A stretch of DNA of 64,000 nucleotides from Ciona savignyi. Taxonomy: Eukaryota > Chordata > Ascidiacea > Phlebobranchia > Cionidae. The notes under the pieces were generated by a model that was not told the origin of the DNA, did not search any database, and saw only the letters and a program-made list of their open reading frames with translations. Positions within the stretch are counted from its first letter, which is position 1. The number at the start of each line of letters is the position of its first letter. Of this stretch, positions 10,318-21,314 are shown piece after piece. The stretch is taken from positions 684,312 through 748,311 of the forward strand of contig CH003425.1 in the NCBI GenBank assembly GCA_000149265.1. Reading direction: 5' to 3'. Both the position numbers and the translations under genes were made by a program.

Positions 10318-13300
10318 ATGTATTGTACTTTTTGTTTTATTCTGTTTCTACTGCACCATGTTATATTAGTAAGCAGTTATGGGTATGTATTAATATTGTT
10401 ACTTTTGCCTAATTTATATTGTTTTTCCTAAAAAAAAGGTTGTTAGAATTTAAATTATTTATTTTTCGCGTCGTATATATCTTTGTGTATACTTAAGTTA
10501 TACATTAAGGGCTACGTGCTATTTTTGTCTTTTAATTGTGCAATTGTGTAATTAGTAATCCAATAGGCTATTTAGCTCAAAACAAATCTGAACTAAGAAT
10601 CAACATATCCAATGCTTAAATACCTTAATATTTAGTGTCGCATTTAAATGTGTTGGTAATACCTGAAAAACTGCCAGTGATATAGACGGTGTATTTTTTT
10701 TAATTTAATATTGAAATAATTCGTAGTAATTAGTAGAGTTAATATAATTTAAAACGTACCGGGTCGCGTTGTCGAATGGTCAACGCGACCGATACAAATA
10801 CCGTCTTCTATACAAAAACGGCCCTTGTGACGAGCCCATCATGGATTCGAAACCTGGCTCGGTAAAAAAACTATAACAGATTGTACGATCAAGTGGCCAA
10901 AAACCCTACAGGGTTCAAAACTTGGCCCGATTGAAAAAATAGTAGAGTTATCGTAATTTAAAATAAGAAAACGATATTATTAGTATCCTTCATTTCAGAC
11001 CACACAAACCAAGAGGAATATATTACGGACGCAGGACTGCTGACCACCAAAGCGCTAACCTGTTCAACGCCGAACTGCCCATAGAAAGCGAATATAACTA
11101 CGAAGATTATGGGGAGGTATTTTGCCAAGTTTGATTGTGTATATGTCAAAGCATGTATGGTATTTTAAATTTAATTGCAATCAATTCAGATTCATTTATT
11201 TTCCCATATCCTCATCAAAATCATAAAATTAAAAGTTAAAACAGAGGGGAAAGATTAAGGGGTTAAGATTAATGTTTGGAGCAAGATTACATTTAGTTTT
11301 GATAGTTTTAGTGAGCAGTTTTCTTTTTTCTAGCAGTATTTTTTTCTCTTTAGTACATATCTTGTTCCAAAGAAACCATGGCATTATTCTCCCCCCGTAT
11401 TTCCGTTTTTAGTGTTTTTTTTCAATCCAGGAAAAATCATTATATTTTATTGCAGACGGACAAAAGAAAGTCTGTTTCCACCCAAACCACTCACACTGTG
11501 AACAATGAGGCACGGAAAGCGACTTATTTTCTTGACAATTTGTTTAACGGGTATGATCAAAGGATACGGCCTCATCATAAAAGTAAGTTTCGTTCAGAGC
11601 CGGATTAAGACTTCAGTGGGACTGGGCTGATTGGTAGACAGAGGCCTATTTTCGTTGCCCGTCCAATTGGTGTAACGTTATTATTCATAATGCCCAAAGG
11701 TTTTTTATACATACAATTCAAAGGCTTAAAATTGGTACTGCCAGAAGGCTTATTTCTCATGTAAGATTTAAGGCCTATTAATAATGCGTCTGTTTTGATT
11801 TAACTTTCTGCAACATATTTTTTTTTATTTAAGACAACTTTTTGTTTAAAGGCGACTTTTTGTTTTTGTTTTATTTAAGAGTAGTTCTTGGTGGGCCTAT
11901 TTTACCGGTGAGCCTGGGGATGCAGCCCCATCAGCCCCCGCCTTAATCCGGTACTGGTTTCGTTGTAAATTTTGTAAAAGGAAAGTGACATATTAGGATG
12001 CAAAATAATACACTTTTTTCCAAGTCGAGTTGTTGGAGCTATTACAGTGTGTGAATAATCAGACCCTATTTACTATTTGACACCTCATAAGATATCACTG
12101 GGTTGGAATAATGTAAAGCGGCTTACTCAGAGAAAAGTGGTTTCAGACACACAACCTGGGAGCTTTGGGCAATTAATCCTGTCACATTCCTGTATCGTAT
12201 AAGTAGAGGTATCCAGCCGGTTAGTCTGGTGGTTAAGTGAAACCCTTTCAACTGAAAGGTTAAAGATTCGACACTGATCGCTAACTATTCTGTTGTGCCC
12301 TTTGGCAAGGCACTTAACGGACATTGCCTGAACCCAGCGGATTAATGGGTTCCTCCAAATTAGAGAAACGTGTGACTTATATACAACACACTGCAATAGC
12401 TCCGTTAACCAGATGGTGGGCACGAGGTGATCTGACGATTACCCATGTGTTAACCCCCTTGGTTTTCCCATTCACGGGGATAAACATGAATATCCTACCT
12501 ATACTATTCTTATGTTCTTTATTAATGATTATTAAATATGTCGTCATGGTTATCAAATATGTCGTCCCTGCAAATTTAACGAAATAATTTCACTTACTTT
12601 TATCAAATCGTGACTTACATTGCAGAGTCCCCTGTCAACGTCACAGTGAATATCTTCGTCAATAGTTTTGGATCAATTGCTGAAACAACAATGGTGATTG
12701 TTATTGCATAATATGTATTTGATCATGTGAATCGTAATAATTACGATAGAATATTCATGCTTATCTCCGTGAATGAAAAAAACTTCGTAAAATTACCTCG
12801 CGCCCACCGTCAGGTTACCAGAGTTATTGCAGTGTGTTGTGTATGATTGAGATATTCCTTCAGTTTGGTAATTCTTGTTAATCCATCGGGTTCAGATGAG
12901 GTCCGTTAAGTGGCTTTAATCCACTGGGTTTTATCCCACCACCACCTTGATTAACTCTCAATCACAAATCTGCTGTCTATAACTAGTGCCCGTTGTTACA
13001 TCATAAAATTGATTATTTTACAAAAACATATTTCTTGACAAAACCCCATTATTTCACCACAGAACACATTATACCTTCAGAAAGCCTTTTATTCCTTTAC
13101 AAAGCATATTATTCTTTCATAAAACATATTATTCCACCACAAAACATATTAATCAACCACAATACCTATTTTTCCACCACAAAACCTATTATTTCACCAC
13201 AAAACCTATTATTTCACCACAAAACCTATTATTCCATCACAAACCCCATTATTCCATCAAAGGACTACCGCTTAAACATCTTCCTGCGATGCCGATGGAA

Positions 13301-16300
13301 CGATCCTCGCATGGCCTTCACTGGGTATGCTGATGACGCAGTTGCTCTTCACCCATCCATGTTGGAGGAGATTTGGAAACCGGATCTTTTCTTCGCGAAT
13401 GAGAAGCACGCCAACTTCCATGAGGTGGGTTGTGGGATCGAACCTGGTCGGTGGCTAGTTGGTTGCGTTCTTTCACAAGCCGTCAAGGGGATATTCTGTG
13501 AGGTTGATTTAATCATGGGGTAGATTTAATGTGAGGTAGATTTAATCATGGGGTAGATTTAATGTGAGGTAAATTTAATGTGAGGTAAATTTAATCATTC
13601 TGTGAGGTAAATTAAAGATCTGATAATTTTCTATGTTTAATTAATTTTTGATTGGCTTAATATACTTTCAATAACCCCGATTTTCTGACATTATAAAAGC
13701 TTTGACATACATATCGGTGTTAAGTATTACATATCCATGTTTCCCCACAATTTCCCACCATACCTACCCATCCAAATGACTCCACCTCCTCCCCAGGTAA
13801 CCCAGGAAAACAAGTTACTTCGAATCTACAAGAACGGTGACGTCTACACGAGCATGAGGTTGAGCTTGACCTTGGCGTGCGCCATGCATCTGCAGAACTT
13901 CCCCATGGACATCCAGACGTGTAAAATGCAACTGGAAAGTTGTGAGTTGATAAGATAATTAAATATAGGATAGGATAGGATAGGATATACATTTTTATTC
14001 TCGTAAATGGGAAAACAACGGGGTTAACACACGGGCAATCGTCAGATCATCTCGCGCCCACTGTCGGGTTACCGGAGCTATTTTAGTGTGTTGTGTATGA
14101 TTCACAAATTTCTTTAAATTTGAACCCATTAGTCCGCTGGGTTCAGGTAATTTTCGTGCCCTGCCCAAGGACACAACCGACTTTAGCTAGCGACCAGTTC
14201 AGAAACCTGCAAAACCGCCATACTATCAAGTATTGGATGTAACAATATAAATACATGTAGATGGAAAACGCTCTGTTTAATAAAGCATGGGTGGTAATGT
14301 GTTGGTCTGTTAAGATGATCTACCCAATATCTTGGTTGTTTAGTGCGTCGCCTTTCAGGCGAGGGGTTGCAGATTTGAAACTGAGCGCTATCTAGTCGGG
14401 TGTGTTCTTGAGCAAAAAACTTATTCGACAAAGCCTGGACCCAGCGATGTATTGGGCTGAACAAAAGCTTTAGCAATTTTTTCATCGAATACCAGGCACT
14501 CTGGAAAAGTTTTAAAAACATAGCTCTTTCGGTAAAAGTTTGTCGAATTCCAAACGGATAGATGTGGTATCGAAACCACCCACATGATAGTTGGTTGTAT
14601 ATTTCAGCAAGGAGATTAGCAGAAAGTTGCTATTAGTAATCGCCGTTGATGAATACGTTATGTGCAACAGCATTATTAATCCAACTGCATTATTAATCCA
14701 ACTGCGGATATCGGCTGAATTCAGTGGATTAATGGGTTTTACTAAAACAGTACCAATATCGCCTAGGTTTGGCGGCCGTTTCCGCTATAATTATTAAATT
14801 ATATCCTTTTTTTCAATGACGTGTTTTAACGACTAATCGTTTTTCCGTCTTTTCCTGTACCCGTGTCGTTATTTTAATATTTTGCCATTTTTAAATACAG
14901 GGGCAAAAAATGAATAAACTAAACTGAACTAATATCTCAATTGTACACAACGGTATATATACTGTGTAACAACCTCAATAACCCAACTGTGGACATGTGG
15001 CATCCCACAAACACCGTGTTTTAACACTTCCTTTTGTTTTACGCGCGAAGCATCTTAATTATTCCCATTATATTTCATTCCCATTATTATTTCATCTGTG
15101 GCAAACCGCCAGCACAAAATGACAGCCGATAAGTGAATCACATTATCGACCATTATATGGTTTCCCTCTTTAATTCATCCATTATTTACTGTATCAAGGC
15201 TTTGCCTAAGTACACTACAAAAAGTGATTGGGGTAAAAATCGATCCTTATCCCTTCGCCACAACAGATATTCACCACTATAAGAATAATTTGAATAAAAG
15301 TAAAAATCATTCCCGCAATCATACAAATCCTAATGTAGAACGTTACTCATAAATGTATAACATATATTTCCTTTCAATTTTATCTAATGCCTAGATACCA
15401 TATACAGTGAAACCCCGCTTGACGACCACCTCACTATCAAGACCACTTTATTGCGGTCCCAAATAATTTACTATGGTAATACATTGCATTCTGTTTCAAT
15501 AACGCGACCACCCCGGTTTCCAGACCACGACCGCCATATTTTGGTCCAAAACTTCAAATTTAACTCCGCTTAGGTGACCAAACGTGCTAAATAATATGCC
15601 TTTGTCACCAAAATAATAGGGTTAAATTTATTTTATGATGAAAACAATAAGAAAATTGTGGCATAAGAACTGACTTTTACAAGATAAATTTCAGTACTAA
15701 CAGTTGTTTAAATTTATTCTGCAGTATTTGATAAAAATAATGGCATTTGGTAAAAATTTAGTAAAAATGCACACGTTTTGGCTGCATGTGACGACAACTT
15801 GCTCCAAATCAAAATTCACTAACACGACCACCCCGCTAACGCGACCGCTTGATCACGGTCCCATAGGTGGTCAGGTAAGCGGGGTTCCACTGTACGTGGT
15901 TATGGTATAGTCCAAACAAGTTGTTCGTGTTGCACCCAAAGGCCGATACCACATAGCTGTCATTTTAAAATTAAAATAATATTTCAACCGAAATATGTAC
16001 GAAAGGAAATATAATTATTTCCAAAAAAAATCCAATTATAAATAAATAATATTGAATTTCTAACGAAACGATGTAACGTGTTTAACAGCTATTATTTTCT
16101 ACTACGAATAAACCCCATCCACTTCTCCCCCACACAGTTGGTTATGACATGAAGGATCTTGCGTTCCAGTGGCACGAAACGAACGCCCTACAACTCCCAC
16201 CTTCCCTCACGTTGCCTCAGTTCCGCATCCTCGGCTACAAACTCGGATCTTGCACCAAGATCTACAACACAGGTGGGTCTGAGGTGTGGGGGTTTGTAAC

Positions 16301-19300
16301 CGGAGGGTTCCTGATTCAATACATGGCGATTGCTGTGTATGTGGGATGTTACATTGTACAAAACACAATGGCATCTAATGAGGGTTCTACCAAATTGAAG
16401 GAATGTTTCAATCATAGAAAACACGTAGTAACCCGATGATGGACGCGAGGTGATCTGACGATTACCTATGTGTTAACCCTCACTGTATATTCACAATGAC
16501 AGAAATTATGATAAATACCCTATCCTATCCTAACCAGTTATCCCAACTCAAAGTGATGTCTAATTAACCACACACTGCGGGTAACTAGCAAGAAATTTGA
16601 CTTTAAACAGAAACTTTTACGTTGTTTATAACTGACGACCTGGTGCTGCTGTGTACCCAGTGGATTAATGGGTTCTACCAAATTGAAGGAACGTGTCTAT
16701 CATACACAACACACTGCAATAGCTCCGGTAACCCGACGATGGGCGCGAGGTGATCTGACGATTGCCCGTGTGATAACCCCCTTGGTTTTCCCATTCACGG
16801 GGATAAACATGAATATCCTATCCTCCTATCCTATCCTATGTGCGGTTTTACTTTGTTTAAAACGAAAAGGTATCTAATGAGCCGTCCAAATTAAAAGTTA
16901 ATCCTGATTATACACACACTGTAATAGCTCTAGTGACTGGATTGTGGGCATTAGGTAGGCTATATTACTGTGATTCAGAGCAAGCCACTTTACATAGCTC
17001 CGACCCAGTAGTATCTAATTAGTAGTTTAAATTAAAGTGATGTCATTGCCTGAACACACTGCAATAGCTCCGGAAACCCGACGATAGGCGCGAGGTGATC
17101 TGACGATTGTCCGTGTGATAACCCCCTTGGTTTTCCCATTTACGGAAATAAATATGAATATCCTATCCTATTCTATCCATGTCTTATTATCCACACATTT
17201 TCTGTAAGTTCAAAGAAAATTGACTTTGAAAAATACAATTTTCTAATGTTGTTCTTTGCCGAAAGACACACCCGACTAAGCAAGCAGGATGTTTCGAACC
17301 TACACTATATGGCTAAAAGCTGGCGCACTTACCTATTTGTATATACTACAACATAATGTATCACGTTTAACTAGTAAAAATTTGACTTTAAAAAAGAAAC
17401 TTTGTCTAATGTTGTGACCTGTAGACACACCCGACCAAGCAAGCAGGTAGTTTCGAACCCACAAGTATGCTGGCTTAAATGCTGACGAGCTTACCCCCGG
17501 GTATATACAGGGTGTTCCAAAAAAATGACACCATTTTAAAATCACACATTTAAAACCTGTGAATTCTAGAAACTCAATAAGCACGTGTGTTGTACTGTTG
17601 ACAACGCGTAAATGACAATATTTTTTAAAATAAATTATGTCAACTCATATGCCTGTTAAATTTCATTGATTTCGAGTTCATACTTTTGGTGATATTTGCA
17701 TCTTAATTGGTGTCATTTTTTTGGGACACCTTGTACTTTAACATAATGTATCGAGGTTATCCTTCACCTTTATTGCTCCAACAGGTTCATTCACCTGCAT
17801 TGAAGTTGCTTTCATATTGGAAAGACAGATGGGATATTACGTCATTCAAACCTACGTCCCATCCGCTTTAATCGTCATTTTATCTTGGGTTTCGTTCTGG
17901 ATAAACATGGAGGCCGCCCCAGCACGAACTGCCCTTGGCATCACCACAGTACTTACAATGACAACCCAGAGCTCGGGGGCTCGTGCTTCTCTACCAAAGG
18001 TTGGATATACTTTGGGAATTTACAGTGAATGGGATGTGACTAGTATGGGGTTGAGTTAGGGCTAGTTCTGGCGTTGAGATTAGTGTTTAGGGCAGGGTTT
18101 AAAATAGTTACCGTAATTTTAGTGATCAGTTTCCCTCCTTTCCGCTTTACCTCCTTTAAGTGTTGCCCTGTGCGTTGCGTGGTTGATTGAATCATCGTCC
18201 GCAGGTATCGTACGTGAAAGCCATTGATACGTGGATGGCCGTATGTTTGTTGTTCGTATTCGCGGCTTTGTTGGAGTTCGCCGTCGTCAACTTTCTATCC
18301 AGGCAGCAGGAGAAGTTGATCAAGATAAACCTCAACTGGCTGCTGAAAGACAAGGTTGCTGTTTTAATTATTATTTTCAGATCAACTTGCTTTTGTGTGT
18401 CGGTTGAAAGTTCTTTGGTTTAAAACGTTTGTCCGAAAGGGCGGTTTATTGCGAAGCCTTTCAACCGAAATGTTGCAGGTTCTGAACTTTTCCATAGCTA
18501 GTCGGTTGTGTCCTTGGGCAAGGAACTTAACGGACATTGCCTGAACCCAACGGATTAATGGGTTCTACTGAATTGAAGGAACGTGTGAATCATACATAAC
18601 ACACTGAAATAGCTCTAGTAACCCTATGGTGGGCGCGAGGTGATCGTACGATTGCCCGTGTGTTAAACCTCTTCGGTTTTCCCATTAACGGGGATAAACC
18701 TGAATACCCTATCCTAAAACCAGCTGCTCTCTTGCTGTGTCCTTAAGCGAAGAACTTCGAAGACATCGCCGGAAAGTTTCAATTATACACAACACACTGC
18801 AATAGCAATGCCCGTGTAATTCCTAATCCGCCAATATATATCTGACATTTCCATCCACCAATCTGTCGGTTCAAACTGTGTGCAAAGTTGCATTAGTTTT
18901 GCTAACAATTCCGCATAAACATCTTATAAGATGCAGCGAAATTTCGAAGACGTGGAGAAACGTTGCTCTCCGGTGCCACCAAGTGACGAGGATGGCGAGG
19001 AACGAGGGTTTTGCATCGTTGGGCGACTGCCTGTTAAAGTTGGTATATTGTTTCTATTTTTGTATTCTATCAGCTGATCATAATTACAGTCAGTCTATCT
19101 AAACACATGTTGGTGTATAAATGAACCAACCATCCACATATTTGTAATAGCTCCAGCAACTAGACTGTGGGCATAAGGTGTCTTACGATACCCGTGGATA
19201 AAGCCTGGCTTCCCACCCACGAGGATATAAATGAACCAACCATCCACACACTGTAATAGCTCCAGCAACTCGACCGTGGGCATGAGGTGTCTTACGATAC

Positions 19301-20263
19301 CCATAGATAAAGCCTGGCTTCCCACCCATGAGGATATAAATGAACCAACCATCCACACACTGTAATAGCTCCAGCAACTCGACTGTAAGCAAGAGGTGTC
19401 TTAAATACGTCGATAAAGTATGGCTTCCCGACCACGAGGTTACAATTAAACCAATTATCTACACATTATAATAACTCCCGCGACTATATAAGCACTGTGA
19501 AAAATTTCCGTATCATTTACTATAATATTTAACGTAAATTATGTACGGGCGCGACGTTTTACGTATTATGCTAGCATAATTATCTCGTGGCTTGTTTAGA
19601 TAAAACAACCCTCCGGCTGCATGTAGAGGCATTTAAACGACTTCGCTAACCAGGTAACGCAATTCATTCCAGCAAGAGCCGAGAAAGCCAACGTTGGCTG
19701 ACAACTACAAGAAGAAAGCATTATGGATCGACACAATATCCCGGATCATCTTTCCTTCCACGTTTCTTGTATTCAACATCGTATACTGGCTGTCATACAA
19801 GGTGGGAATGCTTATTTCAGATGAATTTAGGTTCGGGCAATGTCCGTAAAGTGCCCTAACCACTCAGACACACATATCTTTTAGTTTTTTTACCGTGGTG
19901 AGTAACGAAGCTATTATGGACTCATCCTCTAGTGCGTTTTTTGTGGAATTAATACTTGCATCGGTCGTGCTAACCAACCATTCGTTTTATTTATCCACGG
20001 AAGTTTCGAACCTGAGATAGTTCGTCAATAGAATAGTGGGTATATGTATCGGTTGCGTTAACCAGTCAGTCACACGACTTTTCAATTCAGGTTTTTTTTA
20101 CCGAGCTAATTTTCGAACCCATGTTGGGCTAGTTGATAAGACAGCGTTTTTGCATGTAACTCTCTATTTGTATCGGTCGCGTTAACCATTCGGTCACATG
20201 ACTTCTATGCAGATCGCGAACAACAACAAGGAATCGGTGATGGAGGGCGCCATTAAGTATTGA
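10318..20263 (+). CDS. Glycine receptor alpha-like chloride channel subunit
   Basis: Twelve exons are read: 10318-10382, 10999-11116, 11456-11582, 12626-12693, 13263-13424, 13797-13941, 16138-16272, 17785-17999, 18205-18354, 18937-19042, 19677-19801 and 20213-20263 (about 489 residues). The first exon gives a signal peptide ([17 protein letters not shown]). The ligand domain holds [13 protein letters not shown], the Cys loop C208-C222 ([15 protein letters not shown]) and the second, GlyR-type loop C267-C278 ([12 protein letters not shown]). The loop B phenylalanine (ESFGY) and loop C residues are kept. TM2 has [10 protein letters not shown]: the PAR motif predicts anion selectivity. The acidic intracellular loop is short and TM4 is [16 protein letters not shown]. 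The subunit should form a synaptic glycine-gated chloride pore. The 18937-19042/19677 join is uncertain: ending at 19032 and restarting at 19673 also keeps frame. Exon 13263 uses an AAG acceptor. GABA-A subunits lack the second disulfide, so GlyR is favoured. Confidence 0.93.
10758..10870 (+). repeat. Family B tRNA-Ser-like short SINE
   Basis: gtcgcgttgtcgaatggtca ... gacgagcccatcatggattcgaaacct-like text followed by A-rich sequence. It lies in intron 1 of the glycine receptor gene. (The head shows A-box and the end B-box similarity.). Confidence 0.7.
11595..11956. mobile_element. hAT-type MITE with 8-bp target duplication
   Basis: The 362-bp element starts CAGAGCCGGATTAAG and ends CCTTAATCCGGTACTG, imperfect terminal inverted repeats typical of hAT elements. 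Both sides carry the 8-bp direct repeat GTTTCGTT (11587-11594 and 11957-11964). No transposase frame is present, so it is non-autonomous. It lies in the glycine receptor intron immediately after exon 11456-11582; the left target copy overlaps bases 5 to 12 of the intron, starting inside the donor gtaagt. Confidence 0.9.
12211..12508 (+). repeat. Family A SINE, full length
   Basis: Head ccggttagtctggtggttaa, body and a decayed tail (atcctacctatactatt). Intron of the glycine receptor gene, about 120 bp upstream of exon 12626. Confidence 0.85.
12746..12930 (-). repeat. Family A SINE, 5'-truncated
   Basis: Inverted copy from the tail (gatagaatattcatgcttat) through the core (acctcgcgcccaccgtcagg) to about ccgttaagtggctttaa. 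The head is missing. Confidence 0.7.
13010..13262 (+). repeat. 20-bp minisatellite running into a splice acceptor
   Basis: About twelve degenerate 20-bp units of the type tattatttcaccacaaaacc run without a break up to exon 13263. The last unit reads attattccatcaaag and supplies the AAG acceptor of the glycine receptor exon. Units are cleanest at 13160-13240 and decay toward 13010. The array is open in one frame, but that frame reads as low-complexity repeat and is intronic. Confidence 0.85.
13965..14222 (-). repeat. Family A SINE with (AGGAT)n reversed tail
   Basis: Inverted copy opening with four to five AGGAT units at 13967-13986, then the body to the tRNA head region, which is degraded. 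It begins about 25 bp after the donor of glycine receptor exon 13797-13941. Confidence 0.8.
14335..14465 (+). repeat. Family A SINE, 5' half
   Basis: tRNA-like head and part of the body (ttagtgcgtcgcctttcagg, ctagtcgggtgtgttcttga) only. Confidence 0.6.
14735..14935 (-). repeat. Family C dispersed repeat, long form
   Basis: About 190 bp is nearly shared with 33870-34035: attaaattatatccttttt, caatgacgtgttttaacgac, then ggggcaaaaaatgaataaac. Together the two copies give the longest version of family C seen here. Confidence 0.6.
15405..15892. mobile_element. pogo/Tigger-like MITE
   Basis: The 488-bp element starts CAGTGAAACCCCGCTT and its right end, reversed, reads CAGTGGAACCCCGCTTA. TA lies on each side (15403-15404 and 15893-15894), fitting a TA target duplication. 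A long internal frame is absent. The terminal sequence type is that of pogo-class Tc1/mariner relatives; family placement is by resemblance. It is in a glycine receptor intron. Confidence 0.8.
16378..16533 (+). repeat. Family A SINE, 3' part
   Basis: From gggttctaccaaattgaagg to a tail of ATCCT units. The middle is shortened. Confidence 0.75.
16654..16840 (+). repeat. Family A SINE, 3' part with tail
   Basis: acccagtggattaatgggtt to the tail (atcctatcctcctatcctat). The head is missing. The body is close to the window consensus, suggesting a young insertion. Confidence 0.8.
17043..17178 (+). repeat. Family A SINE, internally deleted
   Basis: cattgcctgaa joins directly to cacactgcaatagctccgga, so about 50 bp of the body is missing; the tail is present. 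Confidence 0.75.
17508..17733. mobile_element. mariner-like MITE
   Basis: The 226-bp element has ends CAGGGTGTTCCAAAAAAATG and, reversed, CAAGGTGTCCCAAAAAAATG, about 26 bp of inverted repeat. TA flanks both sides (17506-17507, 17734-17735). No transposase is present. It ends 51 bp before glycine receptor exon 17785-17999. Confidence 0.85.
18442..18716 (+). repeat. Family A SINE
   Basis: Degraded head, good body (gtcggttgtgtccttgggca, gcgaggtgatcgtacgattg) and short tail. Intron of the glycine receptor gene. Confidence 0.8.
18718..18823 (+). repeat. Family A SINE fragment
   Basis: gctgtgtccttaagcgaaga, then acacaacacactgcaatagc, then atgcccgtgtaat: body pieces with internal deletions, directly downstream of another copy. 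Confidence 0.5.
19115..19480 (+). repeat. ~109-bp tandem array derived from the SINE 3' body
   Basis: Three and a half units start at about 19121, 19231, 19340 and 19445 (spacing 110, 109, 105). Each unit (caccactgtaatagctccag-type text to cccacccacgaggatataaa) aligns along its length with the family A segment cacactgcaatagctccggt ... ttcacggggataaacatgaa. So a SINE 3' domain appears to have been tandemly amplified. It lies in the intron before the TM4 exon. Confidence 0.75.
19893..20200 (-). repeat. Three tandem family B elements
   Basis: Three inverted tRNA-like units follow each other at about 19893-19980, 19990-20075 and 20095-20200, each with a reversed B box (tttcgaacc or similar) and a reversed A box (gcgttaaccattcggtcaca type). 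The last ends 12 bp before the AG of the final glycine receptor exon. Confidence 0.7.
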
Positions 20264-20273
20264 CCTTTGACCT
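20261..20273 (-). promoter_or_regulatory. Perfect DR1 nuclear-receptor half-site pair (possible)
   Basis: TGACCTTTGACCT is the reverse complement of AGGTCAAAGGTCA, a perfect DR1 as bound by HNF4 or RXR dimers. It starts in the glycine receptor stop codon. Its position in a 3' end makes a regulatory role uncertain. Confidence 0.25.
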
Positions 20274-20465
20274 ACTGCAGCCCATCATAGAGGATCATGT
20301 TGTGCTGGATGGAACATGCAATGAACAGATAATCACTGTGTCAATGATGTATTGTGTTACTATTATTGTACTTAATTGGGATATTGGTCAACCTGTTCAC
20401 GCCTACTGTTGTTTACTATGGTTTGCCGCTGTAGGTCTGGTCTACATCGGCGTTATACAACATAT

Positions 20466-20471
20466 AATAAA
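20466..20471 (+). terminator. Polyadenylation signal, glycine receptor gene
   Basis: AATAAA lies about 200 bp after the stop codon on the coding strand. Confidence 0.45.
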
Positions 20472-20544
20472 AAAAACGATTTACCTAAAACGATTATTAT
20501 TAAAGCATCAAACCACCACAGTTGTGTGTTTAATATTCCTTTTA

Positions 20545-20800
20545 TTATTCCTGTGACTGGGAAAACGTAAAGGGGTTAACTACACGGGAAATCGTCAGAT
20601 TACCTCGTGCCCACCGTCGAGTTTACGTAACTATTGCAGTGTGTTTTGTATGATTGAGGCGTGTTTTAGTTTTTGTTAAACCCATTATTTTAATGGGTTC
20701 AGGCGATGCCCGTTAAGTGCATAGTGCAAGGAAACAACCGACTAGTGACTAGTTTCGAACATTTAAATCTTCGATTGTAAGGGACGCGTTAACCTAACAA
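20545..20800 (-). repeat. Family A SINE, diverged
   Basis: Inverted: actgggaaaacgtaaagggg, tcagattacctcgtgcccac, then a degraded head (atcttcgattgtaagggacg). Confidence 0.7.
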
Positions 20801-21015
20801 GTTATTAGGCTAGACAGCTGTACATAGGTAGAATAATTCAATTCAATATTTTCCTATTTATCAATAGTCATTTTACTAAATTTTCTCCAATTGTTTATGA
20901 TCGGATGATCGTTGGTATGCAATCCCGCATTATTCTAGATTGTAATCGGTAGATGGCGCGAAAGATCAACATGTGGTTTCCAATGAAGTTTCATGTAAAA
21001 GGAAACTAAACAAAT

Positions 21016-21309
21016 TAGGATAGGATATTTATGTTTATCCCCTAAAATGGGAAAACCAAGGCGGTTATCACACGGGCAATCGTCAGATCATCTCGCGCCC
21101 ATCGTCGGGTTACCGGAGCTATTGCAGTGTGTTGTATATGATAGACACGTTCCTTCAATTTAGTAGAACCCATTAATCCACTGGGTTCAGGCGATGTTTG
21201 TAAAGTGCCTTGCCCAAGGACACAACCGACTAGCTAGCGACCAGTTTCGCACCTGCAACCTTTCGATTGAAAGGCGACGGACGCACTTAACCGCTAGACC
21301 AACCGGGCG
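21016..21309 (-). repeat. Family A SINE, full length
   Basis: Inverted full copy from the reversed tail (aggataggatatttatg) to the head (reverse complement cggttggtctagcggttaag). Close to consensus. Confidence 0.88.
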
Positions 21310-21314
21310 AAATT

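Noticed and set aside
12993-13262. First half of a 176-codon frame before the glycine receptor exon
   Set aside because: It is the 20-bp repeat read through; the receptor homology begins only at DYRLNIFLR after the AAG acceptor.
13010-13262. CRISPR-like array
   Set aside because: Units are directly adjacent without unique spacers and decay gradually, and the context is eukaryotic.
19095-19392. Minus-strand frames with repeated MWMVGSFI text
   Set aside because: Translation of the SINE-derived 109-bp tandem array.
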